Origin: Actinomycetospora sp. NBRC 106378
GTDB lineage: Bacteria; Actinomycetota; Actinomycetes; Mycobacteriales; Pseudonocardiaceae
Direction of reading: 5' to 3'
Length of the DNA stretch: 64,000 bases
Assembly (NCBI RefSeq): GCF_030269685.1
Contig: NZ_BSTT01000003.1
Location: 186,001-250,000 of the forward strand
Part shown: one piece after another, positions 9,097-19,272 of the stretch
How the letters are laid out: each line of letters starts with the position of its first letter
How positions within the stretch are numbered: position 1 is the stretch's first letter
Position numbers and translations under genes: made by a program
Notes under the pieces: generated by a model
What the model saw: only the letters and a program-made list of their open reading frames with translations
What the model was told of the DNA's origin: nothing
Databases searched by the model: none

Positions 9097-9543
9097 GTGG
9101 CCGGCCGCGTGCTCGGGGTCGACGTCGGCGCGGTGCGCGTCGGCGTCGCCCTCTCCGATCCCGCCGGAGTGCTCGCCACGCCGCTCGTTACTCTCGATCG
9201 CGACGAGACGACGTGGTCCGACCTGGACCAGCTCGTGGACCTCGTCGTCGAGCACGAGGTGGTGGAGGTGGTCGTGGGCCTGCCCCGCACCCTGGCCGGC
9301 CGGGAGGGTCCGGCCGCCCGGGCCGCGCTCGGGTACGTCGACGACCTCAACGAGGTGTTCGACGAACGCGGCGTGTCGGGGGTGCCGGTGACCATGGCCG
9401 ACGAGCGGCTCTCCACCGTGACGGCGGGGCGGATGCTGTCCGACCGCGGGGTCAAGGGACGGGCCCAGCGCCGGGTGATCGACCAGGCGGCGGCGGTCGC
9501 GATCCTGCAGACCTGGCTCGACGCGCGCGGGACGGCCCGGTGA
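9097..9543 (+). CDS. ruvX: Putative Holliday junction resolvase (YqgF/RuvX)
   Basis: A 148-residue YqgF-family RNase H-fold nuclease. Seen: the first catalytic aspartate in LGVDVGAVRVGVA, the central VVVGLPRTLAG with the conserved Gly-Leu-Pro, the acidic DERLSTV, and the final aspartate in RVIDQAAAVAIL. In other bacteria the family trims pre-16S rRNA 5' ends and has been proposed as a Holliday junction resolvase. It starts at GTG 9097, 2 bp after alaS, and its stop overlaps the mltG start (GTGA). The order alaS-ruvX-mltG-aroE is standard in actinobacteria. Confidence 0.93.
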   Translation: MAGRVLGVDVGAVRVGVALSDPAGVLATPLVTLDRDETTWSDLDQLVDLVVEHEVVEVVVGLPRTLAGREGPAARAALGYVDDLNEVFDERGVSGVPVTMADERLSTVTAGRMLSDRGVKGRAQRRVIDQAAAVAILQTWLDARGTAR

Positions 9544-11174
9544 CCCGGGGATCCGAACGGCCCCGCCTGGTCCCCATGTCGACCTCGTCCGGGGCCGACC
9601 GCGAGCACCCGACGTCGGGTGGCCCGGGCGCCGAGCACCGGATCCCGCGGCGCAGCCGCGGGCTGCGCCACCCGGGCGCCGAGAGCGCGCCCACCCGTCG
9701 TCGGGAATGGGAGACCCCCACCACGGCCCTCTCGGCTCCCGGGACCGACGAGCCCGACGCCGTGACCGACACCCTGGCCCGCCGGGGGGCGAACCCGCCC
9801 GAGGTGCCCTCCCGGGTCGCCCTGCCCGAGCCGCCGCGCCACCGGACCGGCCCGGCCGAGCAGCGCACCCGTCCCGTCCCCGCGCGCCCCGAGCGCGCGG
9901 CGTGGGCCCCGGCCGACCCCACGACGCCGACCCCTGCCGGTGGCGCGGCACGCCGGTCCGCGCCCGCCGCACGACGTCCCGACGACGACCTCGACGTGCT
10001 CGGCGGGCTCGGCGCGCCGCGGTCGGAGGAGCCCGCCGACGACCGCCCCGCGGGCCGCCGCCGGATGGTGTGGCCGATCGTGGCCGCGGTGCTCGTCCTC
10101 GCGCTCGCCGGCGGCGCCTTCTTCGCCCGCGACCTGTGGGGCGTGGTGTTCCCGCCCGACTTCGACGGCCCCGGGTCCGGCCACGTCGTCGTCCAGGTGG
10201 CGGACGGGGACTCGACCCGCGACATCGGGGAGTCCCTGGTGACGGCCGGCGTGGTGGCCTCGGCGCGCGGCTTCGGCCAGGCCGCCGAGGACGATCCCCG
10301 CGGGCGCGGCATCCAGCCCGGCTACTACGACATGGCGCGGCAGATGTCGGCCGCCGGGGCCGTCGGCCGCATGCTCGACCCGGCCTCGCGCCTGGGTCGG
10401 CTCGAGGTCCGGGGCGGCACGCAGCTCGACGACACCGCAGGCGTCGGCAACGCGCGGGTGCCGGGCGTGCTGTCGCTGATCTCCGAGGCCACCTGCGTCG
10501 TCGAGGACTCGGGGCAACGCCGCTGCACGTCCGTCGACGACCTGCGCCGCGTCATGGCCACCACCGACCCCGCTCAGCTCGGCGTGCCGGACTGGGCGCT
10601 CGACGGCGTCCGGAGGGCGCTGCCGGAGCGGCGCCTGGAGGGCCTCGTGGCGCCCGGCACCTACGACGTGCGCCCCGGCGCGGACGCCGCGTCGGCCCTG
10701 ACGACGGTGGTGCGGACGTCGGCCGAGACGCTGGAGGCGGCCGGGCTGGTGACGAAGGCCGCGGCCAACGACGTCACGCCCTACCAGGCGCTGATCGTGG
10801 GCTCGATCGCCGAGCGCGAGGGCATCGAGTCGGACTTCCGGCGGATCACGCGGGTGGTCTACAACCGGCTGCCGATCCCGATGCGACTGCAGATGGACTC
10901 GACGATCAACTATCCCCTCGACCGGCAGACGCTTCTGACCACGCCGGTCGACCGCGCCGCGCCCGGCCCGTACAACACCTACCTCAACTTCGGGCTGCCG
11001 CCGACCCCGATCGGCGCGGTGTCGACCCCGGCGCTGACGGCGGCGCTGAGCCCCGAGGTGGGCGGCTGGGTTTACTTCGTGAAGTGCGAGAAGGACGGCG
11101 CCTCCTGCTTCGCGGTATCGCCCGAGGAGCACGACGCGAACCGGCGGCTCGCCCAGGCCCGCGGGGTCTACTGA
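9540..11174 (+). CDS. mltG: Endolytic murein transglycosylase MltG
   Basis: A 544-residue inner-membrane lytic transglycosylase that cuts nascent peptidoglycan strands. The first 170 residues are cytoplasmic, Pro/Arg-rich and probably disordered. One transmembrane helix follows (about 175-195, VWPIVAAVLVLALAGGAFF), then the extracytoplasmic YceG/MltG domain with a LysM-like N-part (VVQVADGDSTRDIGESLV) and the catalytic segment SIAEREGIESDFRRI, whose Glu is the expected catalytic residue. QMDSTINY and PYNTY are typical family motifs. Start: GTG 9540 overlaps the ruvX stop; an ATG at 9576 is possible. The stop overlaps the aroE start (TGATG). Confidence 0.93.
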   Translation: MTRGSERPRLVPMSTSSGADREHPTSGGPGAEHRIPRRSRGLRHPGAESAPTRRREWETPTTALSAPGTDEPDAVTDTLARRGANPPEVPSRVALPEPPRHRTGPAEQRTRPVPARPERAAWAPADPTTPTPAGGAARRSAPAARRPDDDLDVLGGLGAPRSEEPADDRPAGRRRMVWPIVAAVLVLALAGGAFFARDLWGVVFPPDFDGPGSGHVVVQVADGDSTRDIGESLVTAGVVASARGFGQAAEDDPRGRGIQPGYYDMARQMSAAGAVGRMLDPASRLGRLEVRGGTQLDDTAGVGNARVPGVLSLISEATCVVEDSGQRRCTSVDDLRRVMATTDPAQLGVPDWALDGVRRALPERRLEGLVAPGTYDVRPGADAASALTTVVRTSAETLEAAGLVTKAAANDVTPYQALIVGSIAEREGIESDFRRITRVVYNRLPIPMRLQMDSTINYPLDRQTLLTTPVDRAAPGPYNTYLNFGLPPTPIGAVSTPALTAALSPEVGGWVYFVKCEKDGASCFAVSPEEHDANRRLAQARGVY

Positions 11175-12034
11175 TGGCCGGGCCGCGTCGCGCCGCGGTC
11201 CTCGGCTCGCCGGTCGCGCACTCCCTCTCGCCCGTGCTGCACGCAGCCGCGTACGAGGCGCTCGGCCTGCACGGCTGGACCTACGAGCGGCGGGAGTGCA
11301 CGGCCGACGACCTGCCCGGCCTGGTCGGCGGGCTCGACGCGGCCTGGGTCGGGCTCTCGGTGACGATGCCCGGGAAGCGGGCCGCGCTCGCGTACGCCAC
11401 CTCGGCGTCCACCCGGGCGCGGCGCCTCGGTGTCGCCAACACGCTCGTCCGCACCGACGCCGGGTGGTCGGCCGACTGCACGGACGTCGACGGGATCGCG
11501 GGGGCCCTGCGCGGCGCGGGGATCGCCGACCCCGTCGGCTCGCAGGACGTCGTGGTGCTCGGGGCCGGGGCCACGGCGTCCGCCGCGGTCGGGGCGCTCG
11601 ACGCGCTCGGGACCGGGGACGTCCAGCTCGTGGTCCGCGATCCCGCCCGGGCCGCGGAGACCACGGCGGTGGTCGACGCGTACGGGATGCGGGGCCTCGT
11701 GCGGACCTTCGACGGCCTCGACGAGGTCGACCTGTCCAGTACGACGGCACTGGTGAACACCACGCCGGCCGGTGCGGTCGACGCCGTGACGGCGGACCGC
11801 CTGGTGGACGGGCTGCCCGCGCACGCCGTCGTCCTCGACGCGATCTACCACCCGTGGCCCACCCCGCTCGCGGCCGCGGCCGAGCGGCGGGGCCTCGCCG
11901 TCGCGACCGGACTGGACATGCTGCTCCACCAGGCCTTCGGGCAGGTCGAGCAGTTCACGGGGTGCAGCGCGCCCCGCCGGGAGATGCACGCGGCGCTCGT
12001 CCGGGCGACCGGGTTCGACGTCCGTCCGCCGTAG
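11174..12034 (+). CDS. aroE: Shikimate 5-dehydrogenase
   Basis: A 286-residue enzyme that reduces 3-dehydroshikimate to shikimate with NADPH. Seen: the substrate-binding GSPVAHSLSP (11-20), the catalytic lysine in TMPGKRAA (K68), VANT (87-90), the catalytic aspartate in DCTDVDG (D104), and the dinucleotide motif VLGAGATASA. ATG 11174 overlaps the mltG stop. A NADP-selective NRT motif is not obvious: the segment after strand 2 reads VVRDPARAAET, still compatible with NADP(H). With aroC, aroK and aroB downstream it supplies chorismate. Confidence 0.93.
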   Translation: MAGPRRAAVLGSPVAHSLSPVLHAAAYEALGLHGWTYERRECTADDLPGLVGGLDAAWVGLSVTMPGKRAALAYATSASTRARRLGVANTLVRTDAGWSADCTDVDGIAGALRGAGIADPVGSQDVVVLGAGATASAAVGALDALGTGDVQLVVRDPARAAETTAVVDAYGMRGLVRTFDGLDEVDLSSTTALVNTTPAGAVDAVTADRLVDGLPAHAVVLDAIYHPWPTPLAAAAERRGLAVATGLDMLLHQAFGQVEQFTGCSAPRREMHAALVRATGFDVRPP

Positions 12035-12066
12035 CGCTGCGTCCCCACCGGCACCCGCGACCCCGG

Positions 12067-12075
12067 TTGTCCACA
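12067..12075 (+). promoter_or_regulatory. Perfect DnaA-box sequence TTGTCCACA
   Basis: TTGTCCACA is the high-GC actinobacterial DnaA box consensus. It stands alone in the 94-bp gap between aroE and the prepilin peptidase gene, with no AT-rich tract or further boxes, so this is not an origin. It may titrate DnaA or be chance. Confidence 0.35.
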
Positions 12076-12128
12076 GCCCGACCGGGCCGCCGTGACAGAG
12101 GCCGGCGCGGGCGCCGACGCTCGGTGGC

Positions 12129-12743
12129 GTGGCGATGTGGGTGGACGTGGTCCTCGGGGTGCTCGTGCCGCTGGCGGTGGGCGCGGTGGTCGGCGCCGGG
12201 GTGCGCCGCGGGCTGGCGGGCGCACGGCGGGGCGTGCCGGTCGGGCGGGGGTGGTGCGAGGTGGGGGTCGGGTCGGCCTGGGCGGCGGTCCTGACGGCGG
12301 CGGTGCTCGGCCTGGTCGGCCCGGCGTGGGTGCCCGTGCTCCTCGTGGTGTCGGTGGTGGCGGTGGCAGGGTGCGCCACCGACCTGACGGCGGGCCGGCT
12401 GCCGGACGTGCTGACCCTTCCGGCGGTCCCCGTCGGCTGGGCCGCGCTCGTCCCGCTGGGCGGCCGGGCGGTACTCGCGGGCCTGGCCGGGACCCTCGTG
12501 CTCGGGGCGCTCCACACGCTGGTGGGGCTGCTCGTGCCCGGGGCGGTCGGCGGCGGTGACGTGAAGCTCGCGGCCGCGCTGGGAGCGCCCCTCGCGGCCG
12601 CCGGGTGGTGGGCGGTCGCGGCGGTGCCGGTGGCGGCCGCCGTGCTGCTGGCGGGCGCGGCGGCGGTGCGGGGACGGCGGGCCCTGCCCCTCGGGCCGCC
12701 GCTGCTCGGGGTGAGCTGGATCGTCCTTCTGGCCGCGGGCTGA
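12129..12743 (+). CDS. A24-family prepilin peptidase-like membrane protease
   Basis: A 204-residue polytopic membrane protein with about six or seven hydrophobic helices. The two aspartates of the type IV prepilin peptidase family are present: [12 protein letters not shown] and the GxGD motif in GGGDVKLAA. It lacks the N-terminal cysteine-rich methyltransferase domain, as in short actinobacterial TadV/CpaA-like enzymes. Likely role: cleaving signal peptides of Flp/Tad-type pilins, though no pilin genes are nearby. It is inserted between aroE and aroC, a position it often has in actinobacteria. Start: GTG 12129 (ATG 12135 also possible). Confidence 0.82.
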   Translation: MAMWVDVVLGVLVPLAVGAVVGAGVRRGLAGARRGVPVGRGWCEVGVGSAWAAVLTAAVLGLVGPAWVPVLLVVSVVAVAGCATDLTAGRLPDVLTLPAVPVGWAALVPLGGRAVLAGLAGTLVLGALHTLVGLLVPGAVGGGDVKLAAALGAPLAAAGWWAVAAVPVAAAVLLAGAAAVRGRRALPLGPPLLGVSWIVLLAAG

Positions 12744-12768
12744 GGGGCAGGGCGGAGGACATGGAACG

Positions 12769-13970
12769 ATGGCGCACGTGTTGCGGTGGTTGACGGCAGG
12801 CGAGTCGCACGGTCCGGCCCTGATGGCGGTGCTCGAGGGCATGGTCGCGGGGGTGTCGGTGTCGTCGAAGGAGATCTCGGCGGAGCTGGCGCGACGACGG
12901 CTGGGCTACGGGCGCGGCGCCCGGATGAGCTTCGAGGCCGACGAGCTGGAGATCCTGGGCGGGGTCCGCCACGGGTCGACGCAGGGCGGCCCGGTGGCGC
13001 TGCGGATCGGCAACACCGAGTGGCCGAAGTGGGAGACCGTGATGGCCCCCGACCCGGTCGACCCGGCGCTGCTCGAGGGCCGCGCCCGCAACGCGCCGCT
13101 GACGCGACCGCGCCCGGGCCACGCCGACCTGGCCGGGATGACGAAGTACGGGTTCGACGAGTCCCGCCCGGTGCTCGAGCGCGCGTCGGCCCGCGAGACC
13201 GCGGCGAAGGTGGCGCTCGGCGCCGTCGCCAAGGCGTTCCTGGCCCAGGCCCTCGGGGTGGAGGTCCTCTCGCACGTGATCTCCCTCGGCACCGCGGACG
13301 CCACCCCCGACGTGATCCCGCAGCCGGGGGACGGCGAGCGCATCGACGCGTCCCCGACGAGGGCCGTCGACGAGGCCTCCACCGCGCGGATGGTCGCCGA
13401 GGTCGACGCCGCGAAGGAGGACGGCGACACGCTGGGCGGGGTCGTCGAGGTCGTGGTGCACGGGCTGCCGGTCGGCCTGGGCTCCTACGTGCAGGCCGAC
13501 CGCCGGCTCGACGCCCGGCTGGCCGCCGCGCTCATGGGCATCCAGGCCATGAAGGGCGTCGAGATCGGCGACGGGTTCGCGACGGCGCGCCGCCGCGGGT
13601 CGGCGGCCCACGACGAGATCGACGCGGCCGGCGACGGCGGTATCGACCGCGCGTCCAACCGTGCGGGCGGCATCGAGGGCGGCATGACCAACGGCGAGCC
13701 CTTGCGGGCCCGCGTCGCGATGAAGCCGATCTCCACCGTGCCGCGCGCGCTGCGCACCGTCGACCTGGCCACCGGCGAGGCCGCGACCGCGCACCACCAG
13801 CGCTCGGACGTGTGCGCCGTCCCGGCCGCCGGCGTGGTCGCCGAGGCCCTGGTGGCGCTCGTGCTCGCCGACGCCGCGCTGGAGAAGTTCGGCGGGGACT
13901 CGCTCACCGAGACCGCCCGCAACGCCGCGGCGTACCGGGCGGGGATCGACCCGTTGCGGGTCGTGGACCG

Positions 13971-13974
<4 letters not shown>
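12769..13974 (+). CDS. aroC: Chorismate synthase
   Basis: A 401-residue FMN-dependent enzyme converting 5-enolpyruvylshikimate-3-phosphate to chorismate. Seen: [19 protein letters not shown] (signature 1), [29 protein letters not shown] with the catalytic region, the signature [16 protein letters not shown], and the C-terminal [18 protein letters not shown]. Length matches the family. Start at ATG 12769; a GTG at 12778 (VLRWLTAG) is an alternative and would resemble many relatives. Its stop overlaps the aroK start (ATGA). Confidence 0.96.
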
Positions 13975-15576
<1,602 letters not shown>

Positions 15577-15605
15577 GGCCGTCGCAGCGGAGCGACGGGA
15601 GAAGC

Positions 15606-16175
15606 ATGCGGGCCCGCGCCGACGTCGCGGCGGCGTTCGCCGCGACCGACCCGGAGCACTACCAGCGCGACCCGGACGGGACCCGGTACGCGGAGAGCAC
15701 CCGACCCGACGTCGTGCTCGCGATGCTCCGCCTGCTCGACCTGCCCCGGGGGGCCCGCGTTCTCGAGATCGGCACCGGGTCGGGGTTCGCGACCGCCGTG
15801 CTCGACCGCGCGGTCGGGCCGGACGGGAGGGTGCACTCCGTGGACGTCGACCCCGAGGTCACCGCCCGGGCCCGGCGGCTGCTGACCGCCGACGGGCGCA
15901 CCGCCCCGCACCTGAGCACCGGGGACGCGCTGCACGGGCTCGAGCTGCACGAGCCGGTCGACCGGCTCGTGGCCTTCCTGTCGGCGGCGACGACGGTGCC
16001 CCCGCACTGGATCGGGGCCGTGCGGCCGGGCGGCCTGCTCGTGGTCCCCCTGCGCGGACCGGGACGGGTCGTCGCCCACCGCCGCGACCCGGTCGACGGC
16101 ACCCTCCGGGCAGGGCGGGGTCTCGGTGCGGTCTTCGACGCGCCGCGGGATCCGGAGCGCGCCGCCGGGTGCTGA
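15606..16175 (+). CDS. Protein-L-isoaspartate O-methyltransferase-like methyltransferase
   Basis: A 189-residue class I SAM-dependent methyltransferase. Motif I is clear (VLEIGTGSGFATAVL, about residues 56-70), with the acidic post-I segment VDVDPEV and the PCMT-like RPGGLLVVPLRGPG. The family normally repairs isoaspartyl residues in damaged proteins; members have about 200-220 residues, so the C-terminus is slightly short, ending DPERAAGC right before the decayed region. Alternatively it methylates a small molecule. It may be cotranscribed with aroB (29-bp gap). Part of the accessory block between aroB and pepP. Confidence 0.65.
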   Translation: MRARADVAAAFAATDPEHYQRDPDGTRYAESTRPDVVLAMLRLLDLPRGARVLEIGTGSGFATAVLDRAVGPDGRVHSVDVDPEVTARARRLLTADGRTAPHLSTGDALHGLELHEPVDRLVAFLSAATTVPPHWIGAVRPGGLLVVPLRGPGRVVAHRRDPVDGTLRAGRGLGAVFDAPRDPERAAGC

Positions 16176-16331
16176 CCGGGTAGGTAGGCCGCTGCGGCAC
16201 CAGGAGTCTCTCGGCGGCGTGGCCACCCGCGCCGGACTCGAGCGCACCGACGACGCCCGCGAGGGTGCGACCGCCGCGCTGCCCGACGGCGGGCGCGGAG
16301 GGTCGGCCCCAGCCGGTCGGCCCCAGCCCCC

Positions 16332-16528
16332 GAGCGGCTCGACCTCGCGCTGGACCGGCTCCACGGCGTCGAGCGCGAGGTCAGCCGGCGGGCGCGCACC
16401 CTCGAGCGGACCCCGACCACGCTGACGCTCATGGCGCGCACCGAGAGTATGGCGGTCTGGCCGTGGTCGACCTGGCCCTGGCGTCGCGGATCGACGACGT
16501 GGTCGCCGGCGTCGGGTCGGGCGGCTAG
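16332..16528 (+). pseudogene. Frameshifted gene remnant in a 349-bp gap
   Basis: The gap 16176-16524 holds no intact gene but has coding-like GC3 bias in two frames. From 16332 one frame reads ERLDLALDRLHGVEREVSRR and on to about 16445; a second frame then takes over and reads GLAVVDLALASRIDDVV up to a stop at 16526-16528. A further coding-like stretch (about 16213-16300, ATRAGLERTDDAREGATAAL) lies before it. This fits a decayed gene with at least one frameshift. The parent family was not recognised. Its end overlaps the stop of the EamA gene on the other strand. Confidence 0.4.
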
Positions 16529-17415
16529 ACGCGGGAGGGCTCCGAGGCGAGCGGTGGGCCGGCGTCGGGAAGACGCTCCCCGCTCCGCGCGGCCCCGACG
16601 CCCGCGGCGACGACGAGGACGATCCCGCCCACCGCGAGCGCCGAGGGCACCTGCCCGAGCGCGACCGCCCCGACCGTCAGGGCGATCGCCGGCTCGAGGG
16701 CCATCAGCGTGCCGAAGGCGCCCGCGGCGAGGCGGCGCAGGGCGAGCAGCTCCAGCGCGAACGGCACGACGGGCAGCAGCAGCGCGAGTGCGAGGCCCGT
16801 GAGGACGACCGGCCACGTCAGCGCGGCGCCGAGGTCGGGCACCAGCGCGCCCGCGGCGACGATGCTGACCAGCCCGGCGACCGGCATCGACACCGCGAGC
16901 CCCTGCAGGCCGGTCACGGCGTCCCCGACGCGCTGGGTGAGCAGGATGTAGCCCGCCCAACACAGCGCCGCCCCCAGCGCGAAGAGGACGCCGACGGGGT
17001 CGGTCGCGCTCTGCCACGGCTCGGTGAGCAGGACCACGCCGGCCGCCGCGAGGACCGGCCACAGCAGCGCCCGGCCGCGGCCCCGCAGCACGGCCACCCC
17101 GAGCGGCCCCAGGAACTCGATCGCGGCCGCCGTCCCGAGCGGGATGCGGGCCACCGCGGCCATGAACAGCATCGTCAGGCCCGCCGTCACGATGCCCAGC
17201 AACGCCGCCGCGACGAACGAGGAGCGGGTGAACGAGGAGGGGCGCGGTCGCGCGATCACCAGGAGCAGCACGCCCGCCCACCCGAGGCGCAGCGCGGCGA
17301 CACCCTCGGGCGGGACGACCGTGAACAGGCCGACCGACGCGGCGAGCCCGAGCTGGACGCAGGACATCGAGCCGAGGGCGAGCAGGGCACCGGAGCGGGC
17401 ACGGGGCGTGGTCAC
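16525..17415 (-). CDS. EamA-family (RhtA-like) metabolite exporter
   Basis: A 296-residue integral membrane protein with about ten hydrophobic helices in two homologous halves, the drug/metabolite transporter fold (for example FLGPLGVAVLRGRGRALLWPVL and GTLMALEPAIALTVGAVALGQ, the latter matching the RhtA/EamA end of each repeat). Such proteins export amino acids or other metabolites. Start chosen at GTG 17415 (VTTPRARSGALL); an upstream GTG at 17454 would add 13 residues but leaves almost no promoter space. It diverges from a lysR gene 77 bp away, the usual layout for LysR-controlled exporters. Substrate unknown. Confidence 0.8.
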   Translation of the reverse strand: MTTPRARSGALLALGSMSCVQLGLAASVGLFTVVPPEGVAALRLGWAGVLLLVIARPRPSSFTRSSFVAAALLGIVTAGLTMLFMAAVARIPLGTAAAIEFLGPLGVAVLRGRGRALLWPVLAAAGVVLLTEPWQSATDPVGVLFALGAALCWAGYILLTQRVGDAVTGLQGLAVSMPVAGLVSIVAAGALVPDLGAALTWPVVLTGLALALLLPVVPFALELLALRRLAAGAFGTLMALEPAIALTVGAVALGQVPSALAVGGIVLVVAAGVGAARSGERLPDAGPPLASEPSRV

Positions 17416-17479
17416 GGTCGCCGAGTGAACGCGGGCAGAACCGTCCGTGTCCACGTGAGAATCGACGACGATCCGTCCG

Positions 17480-17485
17480 TAGGAT
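17480..17485 (+). promoter_or_regulatory. Candidate -10 box of lysR
   Basis: TAGGAT ends 7 nt before the GTG at 17493 with no ribosome binding site; predicts leaderless lysR mRNA. Confidence 0.4.
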
Positions 17486-17492
17486 CAGGACG

Positions 17493-18395
17493 GTGGACAC
17501 CCGACGACTGCCGTACCTGGTCGAGCTCGACCGGCTCGGGTCGATGCGGGCGGTCGCGGAGACGCTCGCCACGTCGACGTCGGTCGTGTCGCAGCAGATC
17601 GCGGCGCTGGCCCGCGAGGTCGGCGCCACGCTGGTCGAGCCGGACGGGCGGCGGGTCCGGCTCACGCCCGCCGGTCGGCGCCTCGCCGAGCACGGCCGCG
17701 GCATCCTCTCCGCCGTCGACGCGGCCCGCGACGACCTCGACCCGGCCGCCGAGCCCTCCGGCACCGTCCGGGTCGCCGGGTTCGCCACCGCGATCCGCCG
17801 GTCCCTGGTGCCGATCGTCGCCGGGCTCGCCGTCCGGCACCCCGCGCTGCGCCTCACGTTCCTCGAGCAGCAGCCGGCGGAGGCCCTCGCCCTGCTGGAG
17901 AGCGACGGCGCGGACCTCGCCCTCGTCTACGACTACGACCTCGCCCCGGCCGCCCCGCTGCCGCCCTCGCTCCGGGGCGGGCGTCGGCTCTGGGAGACCC
18001 GCTGGGGCCTCGGGGTTCCCGACGACGAGGCGGTGCCGGTCGGGGCCGCGACCTCGGCCGAGGTCCTCGCCGCCTACGCCGACCGGACGTGGATCGGCGA
18101 CTCCCGCAACGACGCCGACGAACAGGTGCTCCGCCTGCTCGCAGCCATGGCGGGGTTCGACCTGCGCATCACGCACGAGGCCGACAGCCTGGACCTGGTC
18201 GACGACCTCGTCGTCGCCGGACTCGGGGTCGGTCTGCTGCCGCAAGACCGGCCGACGCGCGCCGGGGTGCGGGTGCTCGACCTGCCCGATCCGCCGGTCC
18301 GCCTGCGGGCCCGCGCGGTCGTGCGGCGGGGCCGGGAGTCGTGGCCGCCGCTCGCGGCCGTGCTGCGCGCCGTGGTCGGGGACGGGCCCGGGTGA
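17493..18395 (+). CDS. LysR-family transcriptional regulator
   Basis: A 300-residue LysR-type regulator. The N-terminal winged helix-turn-helix (about 5-65) reads LVELDRLGSMRAVAETLATS, STSVVSQQIAALAREVGATL and RLTPAGRRLAEHG; a periplasmic-binding-like effector domain follows (GTVRVAGFATAIRRSLVPI onward). The divergent EamA exporter is its likely target, with the operator expected in the 77-bp shared gap. Its stop codon abuts the stop of the convergent B-4DMT gene (18395/18396). Confidence 0.88.
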   Translation: MDTRRLPYLVELDRLGSMRAVAETLATSTSVVSQQIAALAREVGATLVEPDGRRVRLTPAGRRLAEHGRGILSAVDAARDDLDPAAEPSGTVRVAGFATAIRRSLVPIVAGLAVRHPALRLTFLEQQPAEALALLESDGADLALVYDYDLAPAAPLPPSLRGGRRLWETRWGLGVPDDEAVPVGAATSAEVLAAYADRTWIGDSRNDADEQVLRLLAAMAGFDLRITHEADSLDLVDDLVVAGLGVGLLPQDRPTRAGVRVLDLPDPPVRLRARAVVRRGRESWPPLAAVLRAVVGDGPG

Positions 18396-19220
18396 TCAGC
18401 TCTCGTCGTCGGTCGGGCGGCGCAGCCCGAAGCGGCGCCGGCCCGACGGGCGATCCTCGTCGTGCTCCTCGGCCGTCGGGCGCGCGGTCTCGGGCAGCGG
18501 GGTGACCGGCGGGAGCACGGCGACGACGGGGGAGTAGGAGCCCGAGCGCTCGGCGAACGGGCCGGTGCCGAACGGCAGCCGCGTGGGCTCCTCGTCCGGG
18601 ACGCGCTGCCGCCGCCGCGGTTCGGGGGCGGGCGTCCCGGGGGCGGGTGTCCCGGGGGTGGGCGTGGAGCCCCGGCGGGCGCGTCGCGAGGCGACCTTCT
18701 CAGTCGTCGACTCCGGCAGCACGGGCGGGGCGGCGGGCGTGCCGGACACCGTCGAGGGGGCGTCCGGGGCGTCGCCGGCCGGGAGGTCCACGTCGGCGCC
18801 CGGGTCGTCGTCGGCCCGCGGGTCGTCCGCGCGGCGCAGCGACAGCCACCCGAACCGCGCGCCCAGGCTCACCGAGGTGAGCACCAGCAGGATCGTGAAC
18901 GAGGCGCGCCCCACCAGGGCCGACCCGAGGTCCTCGACGCCGGTCGCGTCGACGAACGAGGCCAGCAGCACCCAGCTCAGGAGCCCGGCGGCCGGACCGG
19001 TGGCCACCGAGGCCTTGAGCCACGTCCACTCCGGCGGGATGCGGTCCGCGATCACCTCGGCGCCGCCCCACACCAGCCCGACCAGCAGCAGCAGCCCGAG
19101 CAGGACGAGGGTCCACACCAGCGAGAGCGACACGAAGCGCGACGACAGCGCGACGAAGGCGGTCTGGCCCACGCCGTAGAGCACGGTCATGATCACGGCG
19201 CGGAGGACCCAGGGGCTCAC
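18396..19220 (-). CDS. B-4DMT-family membrane protein
   Basis: A 274-residue protein. Four hydrophobic helices in the first 130 residues (VLRAVIMTVLYGVGQTAFVA; LVWTLVLLGLLLLVGLVWGG; ATGPAAGLLSWVLLASFV; ASFTILLVLTSVSLGARFGW) are followed by a long acidic, Pro-rich, probably disordered cytoplasmic tail with PGTPAPGTPAPEP repeats. The name B-4DMT (four-helix half of the drug/metabolite transporter fold) is from memory of conserved actinobacterial proteins starting SPWVLRAVIM. Start GTG 19220 is set by that N-terminus and by a minus-strand TACGGT box 7 nt upstream. Function unknown. Confidence 0.7.
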   Translation of the reverse strand: MSPWVLRAVIMTVLYGVGQTAFVALSSRFVSLSLVWTLVLLGLLLLVGLVWGGAEVIADRIPPEWTWLKASVATGPAAGLLSWVLLASFVDATGVEDLGSALVGRASFTILLVLTSVSLGARFGWLSLRRADDPRADDDPGADVDLPAGDAPDAPSTVSGTPAAPPVLPESTTEKVASRRARRGSTPTPGTPAPGTPAPEPRRRQRVPDEEPTRLPFGTGPFAERSGSYSPVVAVLPPVTPLPETARPTAEEHDEDRPSGRRRFGLRRPTDDES

Positions 19221-19227
19221 GGGCCTC

Positions 19228-19233
19228 ACCGTA
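19228..19233 (-). promoter_or_regulatory. Candidate -10 box of the B-4DMT gene
   Basis: Minus-strand TACGGT lies 7 nt before the GTG at 19220; supports that start and a leaderless transcript. Confidence 0.4.
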
Positions 19234-19259
19234 CGGTGCGGCAGGTCACGCTCCCGCAC

Positions 19260-19265
19260 TACCCT
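19260..19265 (+). promoter_or_regulatory. Candidate -10 box of pepP
   Basis: TACCCT ends 7 nt before the GTG at 19273. The divergent promoters of pepP and the B-4DMT gene lie within 40 bp of each other. Confidence 0.4.
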
Positions 19266-19272
19266 CGCGCGG

